A stretch of 64,000 nucleotides of DNA. It comes from Cernens ardua (lineage in GTDB: Bacteria; Pseudomonadota; Gammaproteobacteria; Pseudomonadales; Halomonadaceae). Both the position numbers and the translations under genes were made by a program. A model generated the notes under the pieces. The model was not told the DNA's origin. It saw only the letters and a program-made list of their open reading frames with translations, and searched no databases. The stretch lies in assembly GCF_051251085.1 (NCBI RefSeq), contig NZ_JBPCZH010000001.1, forward strand, positions 124,001 through 188,000. Reading direction: 5' to 3'. This document shows positions 42,959 through 52,609 of the stretch, piece after piece (position 1 is the first letter of the stretch; the number at the start of each line of letters is the position of its first letter).

Positions 42959-44386
42959 TTAGGAAGCTGACTTCGTTTTACGCGCCGCTTTTACCGCACG
43001 ATAACGAATGCGTCGATCCAATAGCTTGTAAATAACACCACCCACTATAGCGGCAGAGATAAAGGACAAGTCCACCCCGTAGGCTGCATTGGATAGGGGG
43101 CCGACATAAATGGAGGTATTGGAAAACAGCATTCCGACGATAACAGCGATCACCCAGGTAATGGCCGCAGCCAAATTGAAACCACTTTTGTACCAATAAC
43201 GGGAGTGATGTTGGCCGAATGCAAAGAGCTGTTGGGGGTCTATGCGTTCACCTTGCCTTAGATACCCCAGCAGGTTTATCACAATCCACGGGGTGACCAG
43301 TACAGTCACAATTGAACATAACGCTACTATTGAATCAGTCAGGTTGAATTTGACCAGACCAAAATAGCCAATCAGCAAGCCAATGACACTGAAGACGAGG
43401 CCAACCTGAAAACGACTCAACTTGAACAGTAATGCCTGCAAATCCAACATACCGTTGTATGCCAGCATACCCGCATTCGACGCATTTCCAACAAAACCGA
43501 TCAGCACAACGGGGATCAGAATCGCAACAGGAAGATGTGCAAGCATCAATGTGCTGGCCTGATTCGGATCGTGAACGGAAAGCGCCAGAATTTCACCACA
43601 CAGGCAGGAAATGACCGAACCGGCGCCGACCCCCAAAAATACCCACCAAAACATCTTGCTTCCGGAGCTGTCACTTGCGGTATATCGAGAATAATCACTT
43701 GCAAAGGGGGCGTACGAGATGCCGTTCGAGATACATACGGTTAATGCCAACATCCAGGTAGGCCAGAAGCTCTTCAATGCCAGCGGGGCGATATGAGGGT
43801 CAGGAGTACCGTGCAAGTGGCGGATACCAAAGGCGATCAGGATCAGGAAGCAAATCAGACTGGCATAGGAGGTGAACTTGCACCACGCTGTCACAGTGGC
43901 ATGGCCGAGAATTGCAATTGTTAGCATGATTAATGCCACAATCAATACACCCAGCGTGAGTGTGATTTGATTCTCTGGTAAGCCAAATACAATATGGGCC
44001 GTATGGATAAGCGGCGGACTCGCGACCCATACCATAAGAGCGAAATACCCCAGATCGATGACTTGAGTGATAAATGAACCGATATATCGCCCGCGCAGGC
44101 CAAAATAGGCAACAGAGGTCATCGTATTGTTGGTACCGCTTTTACGACCCATTAAAGCCATGAGACCTACTGCGACGGAGCCGATGAGATTACCGGCGAC
44201 CACGGCAATCAACGCAGACCACCAGCCCAGTCCGAATACGATGGGTAAACCACCCATTGCCAATGCACCGTAGCTCATTTGAGCACCGAAGAAGACCTTG
44301 CCAATTTCCTTTGGTGATGAATGGCGGTCTTTTTCAGGAATGATTTCGATCCCACGGCTTTCAATGTGGGCGGGTTTATCTACCAT
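42959..44386 (-). CDS. NCS1-family purine/cytosine permease
   Basis: Inner-membrane transporter of the nucleobase:cation symporter-1 family, 475 residues with 12 helices. The first helix region GQxxG-like block FFGAQMSYGALAMGGLPIVFG is typical, as are MALMGRKSGTNNTMTSVAYFG and FASDYSRYT. CodB-type (cytosine) or hydantoin/allantoin-type substrates are possible. No matching catabolic gene lies next to it, so the substrate is open. AAGGAAAG precedes the ATG. Confidence 0.9.
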   Translation of the reverse strand: MVDKPAHIESRGIEIIPEKDRHSSPKEIGKVFFGAQMSYGALAMGGLPIVFGLGWWSALIAVVAGNLIGSVAVGLMALMGRKSGTNNTMTSVAYFGLRGRYIGSFITQVIDLGYFALMVWVASPPLIHTAHIVFGLPENQITLTLGVLIVALIMLTIAILGHATVTAWCKFTSYASLICFLILIAFGIRHLHGTPDPHIAPLALKSFWPTWMLALTVCISNGISYAPFASDYSRYTASDSSGSKMFWWVFLGVGAGSVISCLCGEILALSVHDPNQASTLMLAHLPVAILIPVVLIGFVGNASNAGMLAYNGMLDLQALLFKLSRFQVGLVFSVIGLLIGYFGLVKFNLTDSIVALCSIVTVLVTPWIVINLLGYLRQGERIDPQQLFAFGQHHSRYWYKSGFNLAAAITWVIAVIVGMLFSNTSIYVGPLSNAAYGVDLSFISAAIVGGVIYKLLDRRIRYRAVKAARKTKSAS

Positions 44387-44657
44387 GACACGCTTTCCTT
44401 GTTACAAATCGGGCTTGTGTGACACCTGTTCTTATAACATGACGCTTAAATTTTACCGGCTCTTGGGAGGCAAAATAACGTGATAAACATCCCCGAAGGA
44501 AATGGAAGGGATGTCTGATCATCTCCACGTATTGAACTTATTCATGAATTAAGCCCGATGAGTATATCGCAAGTGAGATAGGAAAAAAGGCGTCATGTCA
44601 TAGATTACAGAAGAAGGTAGATGCTGAGGATAGAGTCGTTAGATCAGTTAGGAAAAA

Positions 44658-45572
44658 TCAATGTCTGACTCTCTGGTAGACACTCACAATAAAATCTACC
44701 TCTACAGAATGCATATTCTCCTCCACAAAGGATGTTTTCACCGCCTCACTGGCATGCCACCCAAACGGTGTCATTTCCAGTAAATTCAGCATATTCGATG
44801 CATTCAGCTCTAGCGTCTGCCTGATGCGCTGTGTGTCTTTCAATTGAAAACCTGTCGGGATTTTTTGCTGTTCCTGATGGGGTCTCACTTCGTCATAAAT
44901 GCGTCGACGTAATGACAACAGGTGATCGGGGCCGGGCGTAACGATAATGAGCCTGCCTGAATCGTTTAATACCCGATGGAGCTCGTCATCATCGCTAGGG
45001 GCGTAGATGCGAGTGATCACATCCAGGCTGTGGTCCTGAAAGGGGAGCTGCTTATAGGAAGCAATGCAAAACGCTACATCCTTGTGCTTTCTTGCGGCTG
45101 CCCGAATTGCATTCTTGCTAATATCCAGGCCATAGGTGTCCATGAGCCAACTGTTAATAGAGACACCGTCAATTTCCATTTCGTCAGTACTTGCCTGTGC
45201 CATCGACTGGGTAAAAAAGCCTTCGCCGCAACCGATATCCAGTAATCGTCGAGGCTGAATCCCACTTATCAGCTGTTGTAGATGCTCTTTAAGACAGTCG
45301 TAATAACCGGCCTCAAGGAAATGACGCCGTGCCTGCACCATGTGCTTGTCATCGCCGGGTGCGCGTGAGTGTTTCTGTTGAACAGGGAGGAGGTGAACGT
45401 AGCCTTCCTTTGCATAATCGAAGGTATGGCGTTCTTCACATTTCAGGCTGTTTCCTTCCTGATGAAGAGGCGCATGGCACAGCGGGCAGCGGTAGGTCAA
45501 TGGAAAGTGCAAGGTGTGAGTCGGGGACATATCAGTATTCGTGTTATAAATCTGCGAGGGGGAAGACGTCAT
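44658..45572 (-). CDS. rlmA: 23S rRNA (guanine-N1)-methyltransferase RlmA
   Basis: Methylates G745 of 23S rRNA in hairpin 35, using S-adenosylmethionine. An N-terminal zinc ribbon is visible (CPLCHAPL ... LKCEERHTFD), then the Rossmann fold with motif LLDIGCGEGFFTQSMAQ, LDISKNAIRAAARKHKD and FCIASYKQLPFQDHSLDVITRIYAP. The start at ATG 45572 has AGAGG 8 bp upstream and lies in the last codons of the upstream NIF3-like gene, a 29-bp overlap. About 304 residues, slightly longer than the E. coli enzyme (269), with a C-terminal tail. Confidence 0.9.
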   Translation of the reverse strand: MTSSPSQIYNTNTDMSPTHTLHFPLTYRCPLCHAPLHQEGNSLKCEERHTFDYAKEGYVHLLPVQQKHSRAPGDDKHMVQARRHFLEAGYYDCLKEHLQQLISGIQPRRLLDIGCGEGFFTQSMAQASTDEMEIDGVSINSWLMDTYGLDISKNAIRAAARKHKDVAFCIASYKQLPFQDHSLDVITRIYAPSDDDELHRVLNDSGRLIIVTPGPDHLLSLRRRIYDEVRPHQEQQKIPTGFQLKDTQRIRQTLELNASNMLNLLEMTPFGWHASEAVKTSFVEENMHSVEVDFIVSVYQRVRH

Positions 45573-45855
45573 AAGCGACCTCTTCATAAGGGTGCGCTTG
45601 CTTCAGCGCTGCAATAGCCGTGTGAATATGGGCATCTGCACAGACCATTTCTATCCGTTGTTCGCTGACGTATTCGGTTTCACCACTACGCCCCAGGAAA
45701 GGATTCGCCTGTGCATTTGGGCGGAATTGCCCGATTCCCTGAACGGTAAAACAACAGCGATCGTAATCGCCAATGGCACCCGCCCCTGTGGCAAATACGG
45801 CTTCCTTGACTGCTTCCGCATGTGTGTCTGGAACAAAAAAGGCTAATTTATACAT
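45544..45855 (-). CDS. NIF3/YqfO-like domain protein
   Basis: Protein of 103 residues that matches the PII-like middle domain of NIF3/YqfO proteins, found alone in many proteobacteria. Blocks: YKLAFFVPDTHAEAVKEAVF, GAGAIGDYDRCCF, ANPFLG and the C-terminal HPYEEVAYDVFPL. The function is unknown. It overlaps the start of rlmA, so both are in one operon. Confidence 0.85.
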   Translation of the reverse strand: MYKLAFFVPDTHAEAVKEAVFATGAGAIGDYDRCCFTVQGIGQFRPNAQANPFLGRSGETEYVSEQRIEMVCADAHIHTAIAALKQAHPYEEVAYDVFPLADL

Positions 45856-46021
45856 TATTTATTCCATAGCGTCTTGCCGGTATATGAATATTTCGCGGGA
45901 GGAGAACGTGGTACTTGTTTTCCCACCAAGGTTTCCCCGTTTCGCAACCTGACTTTCCCTGCCAATGGAAAGCTGTATACGCCCGCTGCGTGAGACACGG
46001 GCACATACACAAAGGTCGCCA

Positions 46022-49000
46022 TTATTCATCCGGATTATAGGAAAGTACGGGTGAGAGCCAGCGCTCCATGGTTTCCAGAGACATGGACTTGCGCTCAGCC
46101 AGCGACTGTACCTGATCCTTACCTATTTTACCTGTTGAGAAGTAGCGTGATTCAGGGTGTGCGAAATACCAGCCTGATACTGCTGCCGCAGGCCACATGG
46201 CAAAGCTTTCGGTCAATTCGATACCCGCATTTTCAGTTGCATTGAGTAACTCGAAGAGATTCTCTTTTTCAGTGTGATCCGGACAGGCAGGATAACCGGG
46301 AGCAGGGCGGATACCCCGATATTTTTCGCTGATAAGCGCTTCGTTATCGAGTGCTTCATCCTCAGCATAGCCCCAGAACTCTTTACGTACACGCTCATGC
46401 AAGCGTTCTGCGAAAGCTTCGGCCAAGCGGTCTGCCAAAGCTTTTACCATGATTGAATTATAATCATCGCCCGCAGCTTCATACTGTTTGGCAAGTTCAT
46501 CCACGTTATGGCCGGTGGTGACAGCAAAACCACCCATCCAGTCGTGCTTACCGGTCTCTTTGGGCGCCACAAAATCCGCCAGACTATAACAGGCGCCGTC
46601 CTTGCCTTTGGCACTTTGTTGACGAATATGATTGAGGCGCTGGATCACCGTATCGCGAGACTCATTACTGTAGACTTCAATCTCATCATCCTCGACCGTG
46701 GCAGCCGGCCAGAAGCCGATCACCCCACGTGGATGAATGACATCATCGTCAATCAGTTTTTTTAGCATGGTCTGGGCATCGCTAAACAGATTTTTAGCGG
46801 CCTCACCCACGACATCATCCTCAAAAATACGCGGATACTTACCGACCAGTTGCCAGCTCATGAAGAAGGGTGTCCAGTCGATCCGTTCAATCAGCTCCTG
46901 AACATTATAATCTTCAAACACCTTCAGCCCGGTGAAGGCAGGGCGTGGAGGTTCATACACTGTCCAGTCCGGAGCGAAGCGTTTTTCTCTCGCTTGCGCA
47001 TAAGTCAGGTCTGCCGCTTTAGGGCGCCGCTTGGCATTACGTTCGCGTACACGCTCATACTCTTCCCGGATTTCCGCTACATACGCTGCTTTTTGTGTGG
47101 GTGAAAGGAGGCGGCTTGCCACACCAACCGCACGCGAGGCATCTGTGACATAGACGACGGGGGAATCATAATTGGGCTCGATTTTTACTGCCGTATGAGC
47201 CTTTGAGGTAGTCGCTCCGCCGATCAGCAAGGGAAGCTCAAAGCCCTGACGTTTCATCTCCTTGGCGACGTGGACCATTTCATCCAGAGAGGGGGTAATC
47301 AGCCCCGAAAGGCCGATGATATCCGCATTCTGCTCTTTAGCCGTGGCAAGAATCCGTTCCGCAGGCACCATCACGCCAAGATCGATCACTTCGTAGTTAT
47401 TACATTGCAACACGACGCCGACGATATTCTTCCCGATGTCATGGACATCGCCTTTCACCGTGGCCATGACGACCTTGCCCTTGCTTTGCGTATCAGCACT
47501 TTTCTCGGCTTCAATATAGGGAATCAGGTAGGCAACAGCCTGCTTCATCACGCGAGCGGACTTGACCACCTGTGGCAAAAACATTTTACCGGCACCGAAG
47601 AGATCACCGACCACATTCATGCCATCCATCAATGGCCCTTCGATGACCTCGATGGGGCGATCGGCAGCCAGGCGTGCCTCTTCAGTATCTTCTTCAATAT
47701 ACGCGGTAACACCTTTTACCAACGCATGTGAAATACGTTCGTTAACGGGCAGGGAACGCCATTCGAGATCTTCTTTCTTGTTGGCTGAAGAACCGTCTCC
47801 CCGGTATTTTTCCGCTATCTCCAGCAGCCTTTCCGTTGCTTCCGGATCACGGTTCAGAACGACATCTTCGACTGTTTCACGAAGCTCGGCGGGAAGGTCG
47901 TCGTAAACCGCCAACTGGCCTGCATTGACGATCCCCATTGTCATACCGGCGCGAATAGCATGGTAGAGAAAGACCGAGTGGATGGCTTCTCGTACAGGAT
48001 TATTCCCGCGGAAAGAGAACGAGACATTCGAGACGCCCCCTGAGATCATGGCGTGGGGCAGGTTTTCCTTGATCCAGCGGGTCGCGTTAATGAAATCAAC
48101 CGCGTAATTGTTATGTTCCTCGATACCCGTCGCAATCGCAAAGATGTTAGGGTCGAAAATGATATCTTCAGCCGGAAAATCGAGCTCGTCCACCAACAAG
48201 TGATAAGCCCGTGCACAAATGTCTGCCTTGCGTTCGAATGTATCTGCCTGACCCTCTTCGTCAAAGGCCATAACGACGATAGCTGCCCCATAACGACGGC
48301 ATAGCGTTGCATGATGGCGGAAAATCTCTTCCCCTTCTTTCAGAGAGATAGAGTTGACGACTGCCTTGCCCTGAGCGCATTTCAATCCGGCCTCGATGAT
48401 CTCCCACTTGGAGGAGTCGATCATGATGGGCACACGGGAGATATCAGGCTCGCCTGCTACAAGGTTAAGGAAATGGACCATGGCCGCACCCGAATCCAGC
48501 ATCCCCTCATCCATGTTGATATCGATGATCTGAGCACCGTTTTCAACCTGCTCGAGTGCTACTTCCAACGCCGTGGTGAAATCCTCTTCCTTGATCAGGC
48601 GCTTGAAGCGTGCGGAACCGGTGACGTTGGTACGTTCCCCAACGTTAACAAAAAGGGAATCCGCTTCAATATTGAAGGGTTCCAGGCCAGAAAGGCGGCA
48701 TGCGGGCGCTATGGTGGGAAGGGTACGCGGTGCTTTACCCTTCATTGCAGCGGCGATGGCAGCAATATGTTCCGGTGTTGAACCACAGCACCCGCCGACG
48801 ATGTTCAATAGGCCGCTAGCCGCAAATTCCTCCACAATAGCAGCCATTTCCTCCGGTTCCTGATCATATTCGCCGAATTCATTGGGTAACCCTGCATTGG
48901 GGTGTGCGGACACAAAGGTATCCGCCTTTTTGGAGAGCTCTTCTATATAAGGACGAAGATCAGCTGCCCCCAGGGCACAGTTGAGGCCGATGCTGATTGG

Positions 49001-49735
49001 TTTTGCATGGCGAACAGAATTCCAGAAGGCTTCTGTCGTTTGACCAGAGAGCGTACGGCCAGACGCATCGGTAATGGTACCGGAAATCATGACAGGCAAC
49101 CGCTGGCCGGTTTCTTCAAACACTTCATCCAGTGCAAAAAGCGCAGCCTTGGCATTCAAGGTGTCAAAGATGGTTTCGACCAGAATAAGATCACTGCCAC
49201 CTTCTATCAGAGCGACGGCCGCCTGATGATAATTGTCGCGCAGCTCATCAAATGTCACATTGCGTTTGGACGGGTCATTCACATCCGGTGAAAGAGAGGC
49301 TGTACGGCTGGTGGGGCCCAATACGCCTGCTACATAGCGGGGAATACCAGTTTCCCGGGTGACTTCATCGCAGACTTCACGCGCCAGTCTGGCCGCTTCC
49401 AGATTGATTTCGGAGACCAGCGATTCCATCCCGTAATCGGATTGGGACAGTTGGGTACTATTGAACGTATTGGTTTCGATGATATCCGCGCCTGCTTCCA
49501 GATATTCGCGGTGCAGGCGTTTGATGATGTCACGTTGGGTGAGCACCAGAAGGTCGTTATTGCCCTTGATTTCAGAAGGCCACTCCTTGAAACGTTCTCC
49601 ACGAAAATCCTCTTCGGAAAAACGCTCCTGCTGAATCATGGTTCCCATGGCACCATCAAGAATCAGTACACGCTCACGCAGGGCTGAGGCAAGTTGATCA
49701 AAAAGCGGGGAGCGGGGGACAGCAGCATGACTCAT
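46022..49735 (-). CDS. metH: Cobalamin-dependent methionine synthase
   Basis: Transfers the methyl group from 5-methyltetrahydrofolate to homocysteine through methylcobalamin, giving methionine. The 1,237-residue protein has all four modules: the homocysteine domain with zinc cysteines in GLNCALGA and GGCCGSTPEHI (residues about 1-340), the pterin-binding domain (about 355-620, INMDEGMLDSGAAM), the cobalamin domain (about 650-880) with the axial histidine in DVHDIGKNIV, and the S-adenosylmethionine-dependent reactivation domain with RPAPGYPACPDHTEK. The start at ATG 49735 gives the length expected from E. coli (1,227). There is no obvious ribosome binding site. No cobalamin riboswitch was recognised upstream; an enzyme this type needs cobalamin from outside or other genes. 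Confidence 0.97.
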   Translation of the reverse strand: MSHAAVPRSPLFDQLASALRERVLILDGAMGTMIQQERFSEEDFRGERFKEWPSEIKGNNDLLVLTQRDIIKRLHREYLEAGADIIETNTFNSTQLSQSDYGMESLVSEINLEAARLAREVCDEVTRETGIPRYVAGVLGPTSRTASLSPDVNDPSKRNVTFDELRDNYHQAAVALIEGGSDLILVETIFDTLNAKAALFALDEVFEETGQRLPVMISGTITDASGRTLSGQTTEAFWNSVRHAKPISIGLNCALGAADLRPYIEELSKKADTFVSAHPNAGLPNEFGEYDQEPEEMAAIVEEFAASGLLNIVGGCCGSTPEHIAAIAAAMKGKAPRTLPTIAPACRLSGLEPFNIEADSLFVNVGERTNVTGSARFKRLIKEEDFTTALEVALEQVENGAQIIDINMDEGMLDSGAAMVHFLNLVAGEPDISRVPIMIDSSKWEIIEAGLKCAQGKAVVNSISLKEGEEIFRHHATLCRRYGAAIVVMAFDEEGQADTFERKADICARAYHLLVDELDFPAEDIIFDPNIFAIATGIEEHNNYAVDFINATRWIKENLPHAMISGGVSNVSFSFRGNNPVREAIHSVFLYHAIRAGMTMGIVNAGQLAVYDDLPAELRETVEDVVLNRDPEATERLLEIAEKYRGDGSSANKKEDLEWRSLPVNERISHALVKGVTAYIEEDTEEARLAADRPIEVIEGPLMDGMNVVGDLFGAGKMFLPQVVKSARVMKQAVAYLIPYIEAEKSADTQSKGKVVMATVKGDVHDIGKNIVGVVLQCNNYEVIDLGVMVPAERILATAKEQNADIIGLSGLITPSLDEMVHVAKEMKRQGFELPLLIGGATTSKAHTAVKIEPNYDSPVVYVTDASRAVGVASRLLSPTQKAAYVAEIREEYERVRERNAKRRPKAADLTYAQAREKRFAPDWTVYEPPRPAFTGLKVFEDYNVQELIERIDWTPFFMSWQLVGKYPRIFEDDVVGEAAKNLFSDAQTMLKKLIDDDVIHPRGVIGFWPAATVEDDEIEVYSNESRDTVIQRLNHIRQQSAKGKDGACYSLADFVAPKETGKHDWMGGFAVTTGHNVDELAKQYEAAGDDYNSIMVKALADRLAEAFAERLHERVRKEFWGYAEDEALDNEALISEKYRGIRPAPGYPACPDHTEKENLFELLNATENAGIELTESFAMWPAAAVSGWYFAHPESRYFSTGKIGKDQVQSLAERKSMSLETMERWLSPVLSYNPDE

Positions 49736-50124
49736 GGATAAGCATCTCTGAACGGGTTTGGGGGCATTCAAGGCAAAATGGCACATATCATCTGCGATGC
49801 GTGTGCCCTTGGGCCAATGGCATGCCTGGCAAGACGTGATGATTACTCAAGTCGATTCAATCCACGTGATATTTTGCCTTGCATGACGTGCCCACTGTTG
49901 GATTTGACCCACCATTATACCTTATTAATGGAATGAAAACGTGTCATGTGAATGATGAATTCTCATGTCTTGAATGATGATTATTCACATTGTGTCGGCG
50001 TATCAGCGTGATCAGCTCGAATCAAAATGAAATAGTTGATTCTTTTACTCGGATTTTACCATTGGCAGGGGATGGCGTAACATGTCACTAACAGTATCCG
50101 ACTCGATCGTGCAGAGATAAAATT
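49736..50124. promoter_or_regulatory. Divergent metH-nfuA control region with repeats
   Basis: About 390 bp. TGAATGATGA occurs at 49949-49958 and again at 49971-49980, 22 bp apart (about two helical turns); the second copy is part of TGAATGATGATTATTCA, whose ends are complementary. MetR-type regulators bind TGAA(N5)TTCA, so this is a candidate for methionine control, but the spacing differs (9 bp). Confidence 0.35.
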
Positions 50125-50763
50125 ATGAGCGAAGAGACTACAGAATTCCGTGCTACAGAAACCGATGCCCCTGAACAGGGTGCGCCGCTGGAAATTACCC
50201 AAAGTGCTCAGGATTACCTTGCTGAACTTCTGGCAAAACAGGAAGTAGAGGGTATTGGTGTGCGAGTGTTTATCACTCAGCCGGGAACCCCTTATGCAGA
50301 AACCTGCCTGGCGTATGCACGCCCGGGTGAAGAAGAGCCGACAGATGTGCGTCGTGATCTTGAGAAATTCCCTCTTTTTGTTGATAGTCATAGCGAACCT
50401 TTTCTCGAAGAGGCTGTGGTTGATTTCAACGCAGACCGCATGGGTGGGCAATTAACCATCAAGGCGCCCAATGCGAAAATGCCAAAGGTCAATGCATCCA
50501 GCCCGTTGGAAGATCAGGTCGTTTATGTGCTCTACAGTGAAATCAACCCCGGCTTGGCGTCCCATGGTGGTGAGATTCGTTTGATCGAACTGACTGACGA
50601 TAATGTGGCTGTTTTACAGTTTGGCGGCGGTTGCCAAGGCTGTGCGGCCGTTGACCTGACGCTGAAAGAAGGGGTTGAGCGTACGCTGTTGGAACGTATA
50701 CCTGAGCTGAAAGCGATTCGTGATGTCACCGACCATACGGATACCACTAACGCGTATTATTGA
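50125..50763 (+). CDS. nfuA: Fe-S biogenesis protein NfuA
   Basis: Carries and delivers [4Fe-4S] clusters to target proteins and protects them under iron or oxidative stress. The 212-residue protein has an N-terminal degenerate A-type carrier domain (LEITQSAQDYLAELLAKQ, without cluster cysteines) and a C-terminal Nfu domain with the CxxC motif GGGCQGCAAVDLTLKEGVE. The family signature GGGCQGC is intact. It ends in a typical intrinsic terminator. Encoded divergently from metH. Confidence 0.96.
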   Translation: MSEETTEFRATETDAPEQGAPLEITQSAQDYLAELLAKQEVEGIGVRVFITQPGTPYAETCLAYARPGEEEPTDVRRDLEKFPLFVDSHSEPFLEEAVVDFNADRMGGQLTIKAPNAKMPKVNASSPLEDQVVYVLYSEINPGLASHGGEIRLIELTDDNVAVLQFGGGCQGCAAVDLTLKEGVERTLLERIPELKAIRDVTDHTDTTNAYY

Positions 50764-50945
50764 GTGATGCCAACGCGTCATCTGGTATCTGAGTATTTGG
50801 TGAAGCACTTACGGATATTTATTGAGTGCAGGCCAGTCGGCGGCCTGGTGATGCTTTGCTAAAGGGTTCGCCTCACGCCAAATGAGTATATCTATCGGCT
50901 GATCCCCTCATACGAGTGTAGTGATCAGTCCAGGTCAGACGTAAG

Positions 50946-50977
50946 AACGGATGCCCAATGAGGCATCCGTTTTTTTC
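50946..50977 (+). terminator. Intrinsic terminator of nfuA
   Basis: Ten-base-pair perfect stem AACGGATGCC (50946-50955) and its complement (50962-50971), 6-nt loop, then a T-run through 50976. It is 180 bp after the nfuA stop and lies just before the 3' end of the convergent oxidoreductase gene. Confidence 0.9.
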
Positions 50978-50984
50978 TGGGTAA

Positions 50985-52232
50985 TTAGTGACTTTGGTCC
51001 GCCACAAAACGTGCAGGGGAGACGGCAGACATCAACTCATCCTGCTTACCCTGCATATAGTTGAGCAGTATCTGCGCCGAAGCCGGCCCACCGGTAAAGC
51101 CCTGATGACCGTGGCCAAAGTGGAACCACATTCCCTTGTGGTGTGGCGCTTCACCAATAACGGGGAGCATATCCGGGAGCATGGGCCGATGGCCGAACCA
51201 CGGTGTTTCTTCCACGGCTTTCCCTAATTCAAACAATTCACGTGCGGCTTTTTCGGAACGATCTATCTGACGTGTGCAGACGGGCGCATCGAATTGGGTG
51301 AACTCAGCTCCGGTGCAGACGCGCAGCCCTTGATTCATGGGCGAAAGAAACGTCGCTGTTTGTTTGTCAAAAATGGGGTAAGCAGGCAGATGTTGCATAT
51401 GAAAATGACGATGATAGCCACGTTTTCGGAAGAGGGGAAAATGGTAACCAAATCGTTCGGCGACAGTATTACTCCACGCGCCTAGCGCAATGATTACTTT
51501 GTCTGCGGTGACCACTCCATTTTCTGTCAACACACTGTAGCCCTGTTCCGATGCCTTCAGACTTTGGGCATCACCATATTCGAACTGACCACCTCGTTGC
51601 AGGAACAGTTTGCCATAGGCGTTTGTGAGTGCACCGGGGCTTCGGCATGTCCATACATGAGTATAATGAATGCCGCCTTCGGGCTTGCCTTTCATGTAGG
51701 GATAGACCGACTTCATTTCCTCCCCACTTAATACCTCATAGGGAACCTGAAAGCGGTCGAACACGCGCTGAGCATTGCGCTTGTCCTGTTCGAAATCTGC
51801 TTTATCACGATAAAGCACGTAATAGCCATGATGCTCGATCAGGTCATTGGCCTTCGCCGCATTTACCAGTGGGGCGTGATACACCTCTGCCTGTTTCATG
51901 ATGGCGGCATAATGATCACAGATACGTGCATAAGTGTCGGGGGTAGAGGCCTTCCAATAAGCCCATAGCGGGCGAATGTGTTCGGCTATTGACCCGAGAT
52001 GCCAGTTGACAGCGTTATCCTGCTTGAGAAGTATCTTTAGCATGGCTTTGGCATCATGGGGAATGGCGTGGGGTTCTACCGCCTCTGTTTGTATACAGCC
52101 CGCATTGCCATAGCTGGTTTCACGCCCAATACCCATACGATCAACCAGTACCACTTCTTCACCAGATTCTTGGAGCGCAAGGGCAGTGGATACGCCTACC
52201 ATGCCTGCACCTAATACCAATGTTGTTGCCAT
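50985..52232 (-). CDS. D-amino acid dehydrogenase-like FAD oxidoreductase
   Basis: FAD-dependent oxidoreductase of the DAO/DadA family, 415 residues, likely membrane-associated and feeding electrons to quinones. The FAD-binding motif VLGAGMVGVSTALALQESG is at the very N terminus, followed by acid-tipped strand VVLVDRMG, SYGNAGCI, and C-terminal FAD contacts (HFGHGHQGFTGGPASAQI). DadA acts on D-alanine and other D-amino acids, but similar proteins take other amines. ATG 52232 has AGG about 7 bp upstream; the frame is open to 52310 but the FAD motif fits the shorter start. No racemase gene is adjacent. Confidence 0.88.
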   Translation of the reverse strand: MATTLVLGAGMVGVSTALALQESGEEVVLVDRMGIGRETSYGNAGCIQTEAVEPHAIPHDAKAMLKILLKQDNAVNWHLGSIAEHIRPLWAYWKASTPDTYARICDHYAAIMKQAEVYHAPLVNAAKANDLIEHHGYYVLYRDKADFEQDKRNAQRVFDRFQVPYEVLSGEEMKSVYPYMKGKPEGGIHYTHVWTCRSPGALTNAYGKLFLQRGGQFEYGDAQSLKASEQGYSVLTENGVVTADKVIIALGAWSNTVAERFGYHFPLFRKRGYHRHFHMQHLPAYPIFDKQTATFLSPMNQGLRVCTGAEFTQFDAPVCTRQIDRSEKAARELFELGKAVEETPWFGHRPMLPDMLPVIGEAPHHKGMWFHFGHGHQGFTGGPASAQILLNYMQGKQDELMSAVSPARFVADQSH

Positions 52233-52609
52233 ATAAGACCTGATACGTGTAAACAGAATGTAGGAATCCGCACCCACTCGACAGGGGGTGACTGACGTCC
52301 AGGGAAACAATGTTATGCAAAAATATGTTTGTGCGTGCAGTGTGTATTTATCATTTTAGTTTTACTGCCTCGATTATATGCCAATGACCTTGCGCAGTGC
52401 GATGCCGGCCATATTCAATCTGAGTCTTAGTATTAATGATTTGATAACCTTTGGTTTTATCGCACGATACTTGAGGTCCAATGAGGCAAAACGCTCATTA
52501 GCGTTATTAATAAGTGATGCCATAGGATGTACCCACGGTTTCATTGCATTATTCTAGATACATAGACAATAAGCTGTTTTTCAATCAAGTGCATGATTTG
52601 GAGCCACAC
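52233..52609. other. Intergenic, no gene seen
   Basis: About 375 bp between divergent genes. No RNA gene or repeat recognised. The coding frame of the DUF445 gene is open from TTG 52544, but with no start signal before TTG 52610. Confidence 0.5.

Noticed and set aside
49736..50124. Possible cobalamin or S-adenosylmethionine riboswitch before metH
   Set aside because: I looked for conserved core elements upstream of the B12-dependent enzyme and found none that I could defend.
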